In this document: positions 34,526 through 43,100 of the stretch, in pieces
How positions within the stretch are numbered: the stretch's first letter is position 1
How the letters are laid out: every line of letters begins with the position of its first letter
DNA from: JAHIVN01 sp018816645
GTDB taxonomy: Bacteria; Patescibacteriota; Dojkabacteria; JAHIVN01
DNA: 44,507 nt
Direction: 5' to 3'
Assembly (NCBI GenBank): GCA_043816305.1
Contig: JBDRHZ010000034.1
Location: 1-44,507 of the forward strand
The notes under the pieces: model-generated
Databases searched by the model: none
The model's input: the letters and a program-made list of their open reading frames with translations, nothing else
Told to the model about the DNA's origin: nothing
Program-made: the position numbers and the translations under genes

Positions 34526-35044
34526 ATGACCAAACTCTATCACATATTTAGAGAAGACCTAAAGGGAACAACTCTTTATCCACTGAATCTATTAAAGAAG
34601 ATATATCCAAGTGTTTACAAAAATCAGGTTAAGAAGTACGAGGGAAGAGAGGAATTGATGAAAAGAATGATCCCAATTCTAAGCTGTTTGTGGAATGACG
34701 TCATCCACTTGTGCCCTGTTCACCCCAGCAAGATAAAAGATGCTTTTCTCGAGGCTGGCTGTGAGTACAAAGAAATGAGTTACTGGGTCATCGATCCGAA
34801 AAGCTTGAAGTCAAAAGATACAGTCATCTTTCTATACACAACTGATGAAGGATATATTGAAGAAGACTTCGTCCCATTTAGTGATAAATTACTTGAAAAA
34901 TATTCTGAAGTACCAGCAGCTTCCAAGAATTATTTCAGAAAGTGTGCTGCGGAGAAAAGAAAGCCCTTATTTTTCCATCGAGTTCCTCACGTGTTATACA
35001 AAGGAATAATAAAAGTTGGAAATTTAGAAGTCATAACTGCTTAA
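34526..35044 (+). CDS. Uncharacterised 172-residue protein between RAYT copies
   Basis: A soluble protein with no signal peptide. It begins KLYHIFREDLKGTTLYPLN and contains CLWNDVIHLCPVHPSKIKDA and an acidic strand (DEGYIEEDFVPFSD). I do not recognise a family; the YHI...LNCLWND-like layout could suggest an enzyme fold, but I cannot name one. It lies between the RAYT relic with its REP (34350-34449) and two REP copies plus the intact RAYT (35061-35674), so it may have been carried or trapped by REP/RAYT rearrangement. The promoter is directly upstream and the mRNA is probably leaderless. Confidence 0.75.
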   Translation: MTKLYHIFREDLKGTTLYPLNLLKKIYPSVYKNQVKKYEGREELMKRMIPILSCLWNDVIHLCPVHPSKIKDAFLEAGCEYKEMSYWVIDPKSLKSKDTVIFLYTTDEGYIEEDFVPFSDKLLEKYSEVPAASKNYFRKCAAEKRKPLFFHRVPHVLYKGIIKVGNLEVITA

Positions 35045-35060
35045 CATGCAAAACATATTG

Positions 35061-35087
35061 CGGAAACATATTTCTAATATACTTCGG
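35061..35087. repeat. REP-like 27-nt palindrome, degenerate copy
   Basis: CGGAAACATATT, TCT, AATATACTTCGG. It has the same frame and loop as the copy 79 nt further on but carries several stem mismatches, so it looks like a decaying member. Confidence 0.5.
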
Positions 35088-35139
35088 ACTCCTGGTTGCA
35101 AAGTTGAACCCCGCAATTCAACGGTATCTAATTTCACTG

Positions 35140-35166
35140 CGGGAGCATATTTCTAATATGCTTCCG
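35140..35166. repeat. REP-like 27-nt palindrome beside the intact RAYT
   Basis: CGGGAGCATATT and AATATGCTTCCG around TCT, one G-T mismatch, preceded by CACTG. It lies 10 nt from the RAYT stop codon. Confidence 0.75.
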
Positions 35167-35176
35167 TCGTTAACCG

Positions 35177-35674
35177 TTACAAATAATTATTCGGTTTCAG
35201 CTCACAGTACTTATTTGCAGAAGACCAGTACCAATCTTCTGGCTTCATAACAAAATTCTTTACAATAGGGTTTTCATGAATGTAATTTAACTTTTGCTCA
35301 TAGAAATCTACAGTGTCAATCAGCTTGGGAGCATTTGTTCTTTGCCAGAATTGATAAGAACCATTATTATTGAATAATCTGAGAATATGCCTCTCGGTTT
35401 CAATAATATTTCTTTTCATCTCCTTCGAAGTAAATTTCTTAAAATCACGGATAAATCCAGCAACATCTGAGGATGAAATGATCAAATGAATATGATTTAA
35501 CATAAAGACAAAGGCCACCAACTTCAGGTCTTTATTCTTCATACAATATTGAATTGAGTTGGCTAGTAGATCCCAGCGATTATACCTATCAAAAATATAG
35601 TACCATCTGAATACTGTAAAGGTAACAAAGAATGTTTCTGAGTTGAATTCCCTTGGAACCCTCAATGAAGGCAT
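35177..35674 (-). CDS. REP-associated tyrosine transposase (RAYT, Y1 HUH family)
   Basis: A 165-residue protein. The HUH motif is H61-I-H63 (NHIHLI), and the catalytic Tyr is most likely Y131 in KLNYIHENP, followed by KPEDWYWSSA. This block is diagnostic of RAYTs, single-copy relatives of IS200/IS605 TnpA that cut single-stranded REP hairpins. The length is normal for the family and all catalytic residues are present. It is flanked by REP-like palindromes on both sides: 35140-35166 next to its stop codon, and 35739-35765 upstream of its start. Several more copies lie within 4 kb. It is probably a domesticated transposase responsible for this repeat family. Confidence 0.9.
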   Translation of the reverse strand: MPSLRVPREFNSETFFVTFTVFRWYYIFDRYNRWDLLANSIQYCMKNKDLKLVAFVFMLNHIHLIISSSDVAGFIRDFKKFTSKEMKRNIIETERHILRLFNNNGSYQFWQRTNAPKLIDTVDFYEQKLNYIHENPIVKNFVMKPEDWYWSSANKYCELKPNNYL

Positions 35675-35738
35675 GTCATGCAGAATACGATCTTAAATTA
35701 CTGAGGGTTTTCTGGAGAAACAATTCATTATATAATAT

Positions 35739-35765
35739 CCGGAGCAGATTTCAAATCTGCTCCGG
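35739..35765. repeat. REP-like 27-nt palindrome, perfect
   Basis: CCGGAGCAGATT and AATCTGCTCCGG are exact complements around TCA. It lies between the divergent RAYT and peptidase S51 genes, 8 nt or so after a TATAAT (35731-35736), so it would be in the leader of the S51 transcript. Confidence 0.75.
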
Positions 35766-35814
35766 CTGGATATGCTCAGATAAAAAACTAAAGCTAATTT
35801 TAGATACCTAAATT

Positions 35815-36396
35815 ATGACCAAATTCATCCTTCATGGAGGGGAAAGTTCAAAACCAAACCCAGATAATAGGTACTTTTTCAGACTATTTACACAGGGACT
35901 CACGGGTAAGGTTAAAATTTTATTAAATTATTTCTCTCAGCCTGAAGAGAAGTGGAGTGACAAATCAAAACAGGACATCTCTGGCATAAAGAAAAACAAC
36001 CTAGGCAAAGAACTCGATTTCGAAATTGCGGATTCAAATTGTTTTGAGGTTCAATTGCAAGACGCTGATATATTGCATATGCGCGGTGGCAACATATTTT
36101 TACTATTGGAACAATTAAAAAAGTACAAAAATTTCTTTGACCTGATAAAGTGTAAAACCGTAATAGGATCATCAGCAGGTGCGTATGCAGTTGCAAAATA
36201 CTATACATTGCCAAGGTACTATTATGGCCAGACAATCAACCGCCAAATTCAAAGGGGTCTTGGGATTCTGGACATTAAAATACACTGCCATCACAAACCA
36301 ACTGATCAAGTAATTGTGAATAAACTTAAGAAATCTGGTGAGGACTTAGATATCATTGTATTACCTAAATATAAATCTGTTATTATGTATAGATAA
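35815..36396 (+). CDS. Peptidase S51-like protein (cyanophycinase/dipeptidase E fold)
   Basis: A 193-residue protein with the class I glutamine-amidotransferase-like fold of family S51. LHGGESSKPN starts the first strand, LHMRGGNIFLLLEQL carries the conserved GGN turn, and GSSAGA has the nucleophile Ser at residue 120. His residues in HCHHK could provide the catalytic base. Family members cleave Asp-containing dipeptides (PepE) or cyanophycin; some are uncharacterised, and the short length here (193 against about 230 for PepE) makes the substrate uncertain. It is divergent from the RAYT gene, with a REP palindrome between them. Confidence 0.75.
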   Translation: MTKFILHGGESSKPNPDNRYFFRLFTQGLTGKVKILLNYFSQPEEKWSDKSKQDISGIKKNNLGKELDFEIADSNCFEVQLQDADILHMRGGNIFLLLEQLKKYKNFFDLIKCKTVIGSSAGAYAVAKYYTLPRYYYGQTINRQIQRGLGILDIKIHCHHKPTDQVIVNKLKKSGEDLDIIVLPKYKSVIMYR

Positions 36397-36411
36397 AATA
36401 AGCTAACAAGA

Positions 36412-36435
36412 AGGAGTTTATGATAGAATACTCCT
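36412..36435 (+). terminator. Weak hairpin after the S51 gene
   Basis: AGGAGT and ACTCCT pair over a 12-nt loop and are followed by a T-rich stretch (ATTTTGTTT). It could end the S51 transcript; the stem is only 6 bp. Confidence 0.3.
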
Positions 36436-36478
36436 GAACATTTTGTTTCAAAGCGTATCTAATTTTATTATAAAACTT

Positions 36479-37873
36479 ATGAAAGATTACATCGTAAAAG
36501 ATCTGAGTCTTGCAAGTTGGGGACGCAAAGAAATCAATCTTGCAGAAAGTGAGATGCCTGGTCTCATGGCACTACGAAAGAACTTTTCAAAGAAAAAGCC
36601 CCTTAGAGGAGCCCGTATCACAGGTTCACTCCATATGACTATTCAAACTGCAGTTCTGATAGAAACACTTAAGGCACTGGGAGCCAAAATTCGATGGGCG
36701 AGCTGTAATATTTACTCTACCCAAGATCACGCTGCAGCAGCTATCGCGAAGAAGGGTATTCCGGTTTTTGCATACAAGGGAGAATCATTACTGGAATATT
36801 GGAGTTTCGTTGACAAAACATTCAGCTGGCCTGGATTCTCGGGACCAAATATGATCGTCGACGACGGCGGAGATGCCACGCTATTCTTACACTGGGGTTA
36901 TAAGGCAGAAGAGAATCCGAAAATTCTCAATCGAAAGGCTCAGAATAAAGAGGAACAAATCATTCTCAATCAACTGAAAAAGTCACTACAGAAAAATCCA
37001 AAAAGATTTCACAAAATGGCCAAGGAGATGAGAGGAATAAGCGAGGAAACCACAACAGGAGTCCATAGACTTTATCAAATGCAGGAAAGAGGCGAACTTC
37101 TAGTTCCAACCATAAATGTCAACGACGCAGTTACCAAGTCCAAGTTTGATAATCTGTATGGATGCAGACATTCAGCAGTTGATGGAGTCATGAGAGCAAC
37201 CGATGTTATGATCTCTGGGAAAATTGTAGTTGTTGCCGGCTACGGAGATGTTGGGAAGGGAACCGTACAGGCATTCAAAGGACAGGGAGCCCGTATCATA
37301 GTAACTGAAATCGATCCTATCTGTGCACTTCAAGCAGCTATGGAGGGTTATAAAGTAATGACAATGGATGAGGCCTGCTTGATAGGCGACATATTTGTAA
37401 CAGCAACAGGCTGCAAAGATGTCATCCGAAAAGAGCACATGCTCAAGATGAAAGATACCGCTATCGTTGGAAACATTGGACACTTCGATGCCGAGATCCA
37501 GGTTGACGCTATGAGAAAGTACAAATGGGAAAATATAAAACCGCAGGTCGACATGATCAAGCTTCCAAATGGCAACAGGCTAATACTGCTCTCAGAAGGA
37601 AGACTCCTAAATCTTGGAAATGCCACGGGGCACCCAAGTTTTGTTATGTCAAACAGCTTTACAAATCAGGTTTTTGCTCAAATTGAATTATTTTCAAATT
37701 CTGGGAAATATAAAACAGGAGTATATACTCTGCCCAAAAAGCTTGATGAAGAAGTAGCAAAACTTCACCTTGGAAAGCTCGGTGCTAAACTTGAAAACTT
37801 AACAAAGGAACAGGCAGATTATCTTGGGATTCCGAAAAACGGACCATTCAAGCCTGATCATTACAGGTATTAG
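36479..37873 (+). CDS. ahcY: S-adenosylhomocysteinase (SAH hydrolase)
   Basis: A 464-residue cytoplasmic enzyme that reversibly splits S-adenosylhomocysteine into adenosine and homocysteine, removing the inhibitor of methyltransferases. Family motifs are in order: LHMTIQTA (H52), YSTQDHAAAA (D83), PNMIVDDGGDAT, EETTTGVHRLYQM, NVNDAVTKSKFDNLYG, the NAD-binding GYGDVGKG (about 254-261), GNIGHFDAEI, NLGNATGHPSFVMS and the C-terminal PDHYRY that reaches the partner subunit's NAD. All key residues appear intact. The frame opens at TTG 36443, but ATG 36479 gives the usual N-terminus. No other methionine-cycle gene is nearby, and I see no SAH riboswitch upstream. Confidence 0.97.
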   Translation: MKDYIVKDLSLASWGRKEINLAESEMPGLMALRKNFSKKKPLRGARITGSLHMTIQTAVLIETLKALGAKIRWASCNIYSTQDHAAAAIAKKGIPVFAYKGESLLEYWSFVDKTFSWPGFSGPNMIVDDGGDATLFLHWGYKAEENPKILNRKAQNKEEQIILNQLKKSLQKNPKRFHKMAKEMRGISEETTTGVHRLYQMQERGELLVPTINVNDAVTKSKFDNLYGCRHSAVDGVMRATDVMISGKIVVVAGYGDVGKGTVQAFKGQGARIIVTEIDPICALQAAMEGYKVMTMDEACLIGDIFVTATGCKDVIRKEHMLKMKDTAIVGNIGHFDAEIQVDAMRKYKWENIKPQVDMIKLPNGNRLILLSEGRLLNLGNATGHPSFVMSNSFTNQVFAQIELFSNSGKYKTGVYTLPKKLDEEVAKLHLGKLGAKLENLTKEQADYLGIPKNGPFKPDHYRY

Positions 37874-37884
37874 GAAAAGTGTTC

Positions 37885-37931
37885 AAGACAAGGGGCCACC
37901 GCCAAATGCGGTCATGAAAGCCCCTTGTCTT
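37885..37931 (+). terminator. Long compound hairpin downstream of ahcY
   Basis: AAGACAAGGGGC (37885-37896) and GCCCCTTGTCTT (37920-37931) pair over 12 bp, enclosing a smaller ACCGC/GCGGT stem. The T run after it is interrupted (TAAGGTATTTCTCT). It probably acts as terminator or 3' end protection. Confidence 0.55.
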
Positions 37932-37970
37932 AAGGTATTTCTCTCCCCAAAAATTTAACTATCTCACAAG

Positions 37971-37997
37971 CGTGAGCATATTTGCAATATACTTCCG
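37971..37997. repeat. REP-like 27-nt palindrome, degenerate copy
   Basis: CGTGAGCATATT and AATATACTTCCG around TGC. It is the most distant member of the AGCATATT-type copies, about 2.3 kb from the RAYT gene. Confidence 0.55.
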
Positions 37998-38117
37998 TAG
38001 TTATATTCCTACTCATTGAGCAAAACGGTCATCAATACTCCAATAACAATCCAGCAGTAAAATAATTATTTTATCAATCAGTTGGCAACTTATTCCATTA
38101 TTGATATCATCTAAATT

Positions 38118-38864
38118 ATGCCAGAACCGATTACTCTTCTCCTAATCCTTCTCCTCGGCATCGCTACCGGTTTCATCGACTCAACGGTCGGAAGCGGAGG
38201 TCTGATCTCAGTTCCTTCTTTAATATTTATTGGTCTTCCTCCCCAGATTGCAATAGGAACTGATAGATTTGGCATGATAGGACAGATACTTTCAGCACTA
38301 GTCAAATTCTCAAGGGCAAAAAAGATCAATTGGAAGTATGTACCAATTTTCACTTTACTAGGATTTGTAGGGGCAATTGTTGGAGCAAATATACTGCTTG
38401 GAATTGAGGAAGATAGGTTCGAAACAATAATTGGTGTGCTCTTGTTCATACTGCTTCCGCTAGTTTTCTTCAAAAGCAAAATCGGCATCAAGAAGAGAAA
38501 AACCGCTAAGCTTCAAAAGGGAATTGGATTAACCATTTACTTGTTTCTCATGATCTTCAGTGGATTTTTCGGAGCAGGTGTGGGACCGATTATGCTTTAT
38601 ACTGTGATTTACTTTCTGGGATTTACAATTATTGAGAGTATAGCTACAAGTATGATTCCCTGGTTTGTTCTTTCTATTTCGTCACTTGTAATCTTTGCGA
38701 ACAATGGACTTATTGATTACCAGAAAGGAATATTTCTACTTATCGGCATGACAATAGGCGGATATCTGGGAGCTCACATAGCCCTCCAAAAGGGGGATGT
38801 CTGGATCAAAAGATTATTTGCTGTAGTAATTATCGTTTCCGGGATTAAGTTACTCTTCTTTTAA
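38118..38864 (+). CDS. TauE/SafE family sulfite exporter-like membrane protein
   Basis: A 248-residue protein with about eight hydrophobic segments. Landmarks of the TauE/SafE (DUF81) family are GIATGFIDSTVGSGGLISVP in the first repeat and FSGFFGAGVGPIMLYT in the second, the two inverted halves each carrying the G-x-G-G/G-A-G-x-G loop. Members export sulfite, sulfoacetate or related organic anions; the substrate here is unknown. It could relate to the sulfur/methyl metabolism implied by ahcY upstream, but the genes are 244 nt apart with a hairpin and a REP copy between them, so co-transcription is doubtful. Confidence 0.9.
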   Translation: MPEPITLLLILLLGIATGFIDSTVGSGGLISVPSLIFIGLPPQIAIGTDRFGMIGQILSALVKFSRAKKINWKYVPIFTLLGFVGAIVGANILLGIEEDRFETIIGVLLFILLPLVFFKSKIGIKKRKTAKLQKGIGLTIYLFLMIFSGFFGAGVGPIMLYTVIYFLGFTIIESIATSMIPWFVLSISSLVIFANNGLIDYQKGIFLLIGMTIGGYLGAHIALQKGDVWIKRLFAVVIIVSGIKLLFF

Positions 38865-38915
38865 ATCTAATGCTCACTAGCCCCTCGGCTCATTGGCTCA
38901 CAAGCTCATTTCCAT

Positions 38916-38945
38916 TTTACATCTCCTCCCATTCACTGCTATAAT
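38916..38945 (+). promoter_or_regulatory. Promoter of the second ABC ATPase gene
   Basis: TTTACA (38916-38921) and TATAAT (38940-38945) with an 18-nt spacer, giving a leader of about 42 nt before ATG 38994. Confidence 0.55.
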
Positions 38946-38993
38946 ACTACCTGCTCGACAATTCTACACTCTACATTTTAACTCTACATTCTG

Positions 38994-39974
38994 ATGAACC
39001 CAATCATCGAAGTAAAAAATCTAAAGAAATATTACAAACAGCATAAAAAAGAACCTGGCTTAAAGGGTTCTATAAAGGCACTATTCAAAAGAAAATACAG
39101 AACTATAAAGGCCGTCGATAATGTTTCGTTTACAATCGACGAAGGGGAAATGGTCGGCTTCATAGGACCAAATGGAGCAGGAAAAACGACAACACTAAAA
39201 GTATTATCTGGACTTTTGTACCCAACTGCTGGCGAAGCAAAAGTTCTGGGATATATCCCTCACAAAAGACAGCCTGAGTATCAAAAACAGTTCTCACTTG
39301 TCATGGGACAGAAGAATCAATTATGGTGGGATCTGCCTGCAATAGAATCTTTTATCCTAAATAAGGAAATATATGAAGTCCCGAAAGCTCAGTATGAAAA
39401 AACTGTCAAAGAGCTATCTGAACTCCTGGACGTTAAGGACATTCTAAAGGTTCAGGTCAGGAAACTATCTCTCGGCCAGAGAATGAAATGTGAGTTGATT
39501 GCAGCACTGCTTCACTCTCCAAGAGTACTATTTCTTGACGAACCGACAATAGGACTTGACGTGGTAATGCAGAAGAAGATTCGAGAGTTTTTTAAAGAAT
39601 ACAACACAAAATTCAAAACAACTGTCATTCTTACAAGCCATTACATGGATGATGTAAAGGAGCTGTGCAAAAGAATAATCATGATCAACAAAGGCTTAGT
39701 CGTCTATGATGGAACCCTTGAAAAAATTATACAAAGATATGCAGGCAACAAGTACATAAAAATGGTGTTCCTAAGAGAAATCGACAAAGCTGATATAGCC
39801 AAATTTGGCAAAGTCGTTGATTATGAACCATTGAAAGCTACAGTATCCGTTGCCCGTAAGGAAACACCTCATATAGCAGCCGAATTGCTTAAACAGCTTC
39901 CAGTAGATGATCTGGACATATCAGAACCTGAGCTTGAGGATATAATCAGAAAACTATTTGAGAACAAGAAGTAA
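38994..39974 (+). CDS. ABC transporter ATP-binding protein (COG4586-type), no adjacent permease
   Basis: A 326-residue ATPase. Walker A is GPNGAGKTT (58-66), the Q-loop is MGQKNQLWWDLP, the signature LSLGQR, Walker B VLFLDEPTIGLD and the H-loop TSHYMDD. The N-terminal extension with GSIKALFKRKYRTIKAVDNV and the C-terminal LDISEPELEDIIRKLF are typical of COG4586, which normally sits directly before its two ABC-2 permease genes. Here none follows. The two permease pairs at 24145-27589, which lack their own ATPase, are the obvious partners, so one ATPase may serve more than one membrane domain. It has its own promoter. Confidence 0.9.
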   Translation: MNPIIEVKNLKKYYKQHKKEPGLKGSIKALFKRKYRTIKAVDNVSFTIDEGEMVGFIGPNGAGKTTTLKVLSGLLYPTAGEAKVLGYIPHKRQPEYQKQFSLVMGQKNQLWWDLPAIESFILNKEIYEVPKAQYEKTVKELSELLDVKDILKVQVRKLSLGQRMKCELIAALLHSPRVLFLDEPTIGLDVVMQKKIREFFKEYNTKFKTTVILTSHYMDDVKELCKRIIMINKGLVVYDGTLEKIIQRYAGNKYIKMVFLREIDKADIAKFGKVVDYEPLKATVSVARKETPHIAAELLKQLPVDDLDISEPELEDIIRKLFENKK

Positions 39975-40048
39975 AGTTGTACAATTCTACGTACCATTCA
40001 TCACACCAACTGTATTCCTATTCATAATCCTTTGACCTCTATTTCTTA

Positions 40049-40077
40049 TTGACGTCAAACGATCATTTCGTTATTAT
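40049..40077 (+). promoter_or_regulatory. Promoter of the giant surface protein gene
   Basis: TTGACG (40049-40054) and TATTAT (40072-40077) with a 17-nt spacer. A TATAAT at 40083-40088 is an alternative -10. The leader would be about 100 nt and contains two 14-bp palindromes, at 40161-40174 (A/T only) and 40180-40193. Confidence 0.55.
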
Positions 40078-40179
40078 ACCCATATAATTAAAGATTTCTT
40101 TTCAAAGATTGCTGACTTTATTAAAGAAAATTGACTAAAATAACGTAAATATTCCATAACTATTTTTAAAAATATAGCA

Positions 40180-40193
40180 ATCAAGCGCTTGAT
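40180..40193. promoter_or_regulatory. 14-bp palindrome overlapping the start codon
   Basis: ATCAAGC followed directly by GCTTGAT, a perfect palindrome whose last two bases are the first two of ATG 40192. It could be an operator or a hairpin that limits translation. Confidence 0.35.
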
Positions 40194-43100
40194 GACTAAA
40201 CACAAAAAAGAAATATATTATGTTTTTATATTAATAAAAAGAAGAATTTTTGTTCCTCTCATCATCTCTTTTATCTTTATTTTCTTTCTATCACCATATA
40301 CAGAGATCTCAAACGCCGGAGCAAACCCGACGTTTGAACAGCACATCAACATTCTTGATAGAGAGTATACTACTACAAGTTCTACATATGGACCTACCGA
40401 TAATTCACTCGGACTTATACACTGGGATAGTAGTAAATATTCAGGAGCCACAGTGTACTTCGAAGTCATTTATCGTATGGATATTCATACTTCCGCAAAT
40501 ATCCTTGCGGCTCTCTATACATCTAGTGGCTCAGTGGTATCTGGATCGGAATTAAGAAATGGAGATTGGCAACAGGGTAATTGGGAGATTAAGCGATCGG
40601 GAGCACTATCTTTGTCTTCGGGAACTGATTACACATTAAGAATACGTACAGAAGCCGGAAACAGAGGAACTATCAAAGCTGCAAGATTAGTTGTAGCCCA
40701 AACAGATACAACTATGATTACAGATACGGAATCACAAATAGAGGTAGGTAATGCAGAAAATAATACAAGTTCAACGTCGATGATTCTTGATGATGAAAAG
40801 ATTTATTATTACGATAACGCGAAGTTTACACCTTCACCCACTAATTCTTATTTTGAGGCTTCCTTGAAATCTACCCAGCCCACGATTGAGCAGCATATAA
40901 ATATCCTGGATAGAGAATACACTACAACTAGTGCATCATATATTCCTACTGATAATTCTCTTGGTCTTATACACTGGGATAGCAGTAAATATTCTGGGGC
41001 TGCAGTTTACTTTGAGGTTGTGTATCGTATGGATATTCATACTTCTAACAATATTCTAGCCGCTCTCTATACATCTGGCGAGACTATTGTATCTGGATCG
41101 GAATCAAGAAATGGAGATTGGCAACAGGGTAATTGGGAGATTAAACGCTCGGGAGCACTATCTTTGTCTTCTGGAACTGATTACACATTAAGAATACATA
41201 CAGAAGCCGGAAACAGAGGAACTATCAAAGCTGCAAGATTAGTTGTAGTCCAAACAGATACAACTATGATTACAGATACGGAATCACAAGTTGAAATCGG
41301 CAATGCGGGAAAGGTTACGGAGCCAACATATTCTGAGTTAGAGGATTCAAAAATGTATTATTATGACAGCTCACAATTCACTCCATCAATCTCCGATACT
41401 TATTTGGAGGCATCACTAAGATCAGTGGAGCCAGCAATAGAACAGCAGATTAATATTATCGATCAAGAGTACGAAACTACAAGTGCAACCTATGTTCCAA
41501 CTGATAATTCGCTTGGTATTATTCATTGGGATGGTTCCAAATATTCAGGAGAAACGGTATATTTTGAGGTTGTACATAAGATGAATATTAATACTGCAAG
41601 AAATTTTTATACAGCTTTGTATACTTCTTCTGGTTCAGTAGTTCCTGGTTCCGAGATAACGAATTATGATTATGAAGGAGGTAATTGGACGATAAGAAGG
41701 TCTACTGCATTAACTCTTTCAGATGGAGTGGATTATACAATAAGAGTACATACTCAAGACGGTCAGGCCGGAACTATAAAAGCCGCCAGATTAATAATTC
41801 AACAGACTGATAGCACCAAGATTACAGATACTGAGTCTCAAATTGAAGTTGGGAATTCGCAGACTGGTTTTACAAATACTTCCTATTCCTCACTAGATGA
41901 TGAAAAAAAATACATGTACGATCAGGGTCAGTTCAACCCTACAGTAGAATCTACTGGAGATGTTACATTCAATGCTTCCTTGAAGATAGACGATTCCGGA
42001 GATACAGTCTATGCTGAGCTTTATAATGAAACAAATTCTACTCAAGTTGCTGAAATATCACATACTGCAGATACAAATTGGACTCTTGTTAGTTTCTCAA
42101 ATGTTGATGGAGATTCTGATTGGGATATGACAAATGATGATGAATATTCAGTTAGAATAAAGTGCAGTGATGACAATGGTGGAGGCTGCTCAGGGAACAT
42201 TTCCAACGCGAAAATCATCCTAAATCAATCAGATTCAGTAAATGGTATTTCAGATACTGAAATCATTCATCAACAGATAAACACGTTAAAAACAGATTCG
42301 GATACAAGTTACACTGACCAGGATTATTTGAATAGATTTAATCCTGATTTAGATAATGACCGAGTATCTTTTTCTGGAGCCGATATTAGTTACTTTTATG
42401 AGGCTACTATGAAAACGAGTACAGGAACGGGGTACGCTCAGATGAAAAACGATACTGATTCGATAGCAGTTTCTAATACAGAGCTTACCACTACATCAAC
42501 GGATTATGAGCGAAATAGAACCAGCGAAATATCTTCTACTATACCGCATTTCCCTATTACTGACTATGCTGTTAATCTTGATACTCAGATAAAGAATTCA
42601 GCTACAAACACAACCTCTGTATCATCCTCTTGGCTAATAATTCAAGTAGACGGTCTTTTGACAAGTGGAGCGCCGACGGTATATGCAGCTTTGTACACTG
42701 AAGCAGGAGTAGAAGTTACAAATTCTGAAGTGTCGACATCTTCAACTTCTTGGGTAAGACAGAGATCTGCAAGTAGTATAAGTCTTAGTTCGGGAACTGA
42801 ATATATCGTTAGAGTTAAAACTTCCAATGGAGACAGTGTTCCTTCGTATATAGCAAATGCTAAAATAATACATCAGCAATCCGATGGAGTGAGCGGAATT
42901 ATTTCAACGGAGATAATACACCAGCAGGTGAATACACTTTCAACAGACTCCGATTCTACTTACACAAATCTGGAATATTTAACCCGTTTCAACCCCGATC
43001 TTGAAAGTTCACAGGTTTCATTCTCAGGTGGCAATTTCTCCTACTACTTTGAGGCTACGATGAAAACCTCTGCCGGAACTGGTTACACTCAGTTAATGAA

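Noticed and set aside
32118..35765. CRISPR array made of the repeated palindromes
   Set aside because: Copies are irregularly spaced, vary in stem sequence, lie between different genes, and no cas gene is present; REP elements explain them better.
36397..36478. SAH riboswitch upstream of ahcY
   Set aside because: Only a 6-bp hairpin is present; the pseudoknotted SAH aptamer core could not be recognised.
40250..40555. 101-codon open frame in another frame at the start of the surface protein gene
   Set aside because: The frame from ATG 40192 has a signal peptide and exact in-frame repeats, so this one is a shadow.
42642..42827. 61-codon minus-strand open frame inside the giant surface protein
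   Set aside because: It lies opposite repeated coding sequence whose plus-strand frame is continuous across the region.
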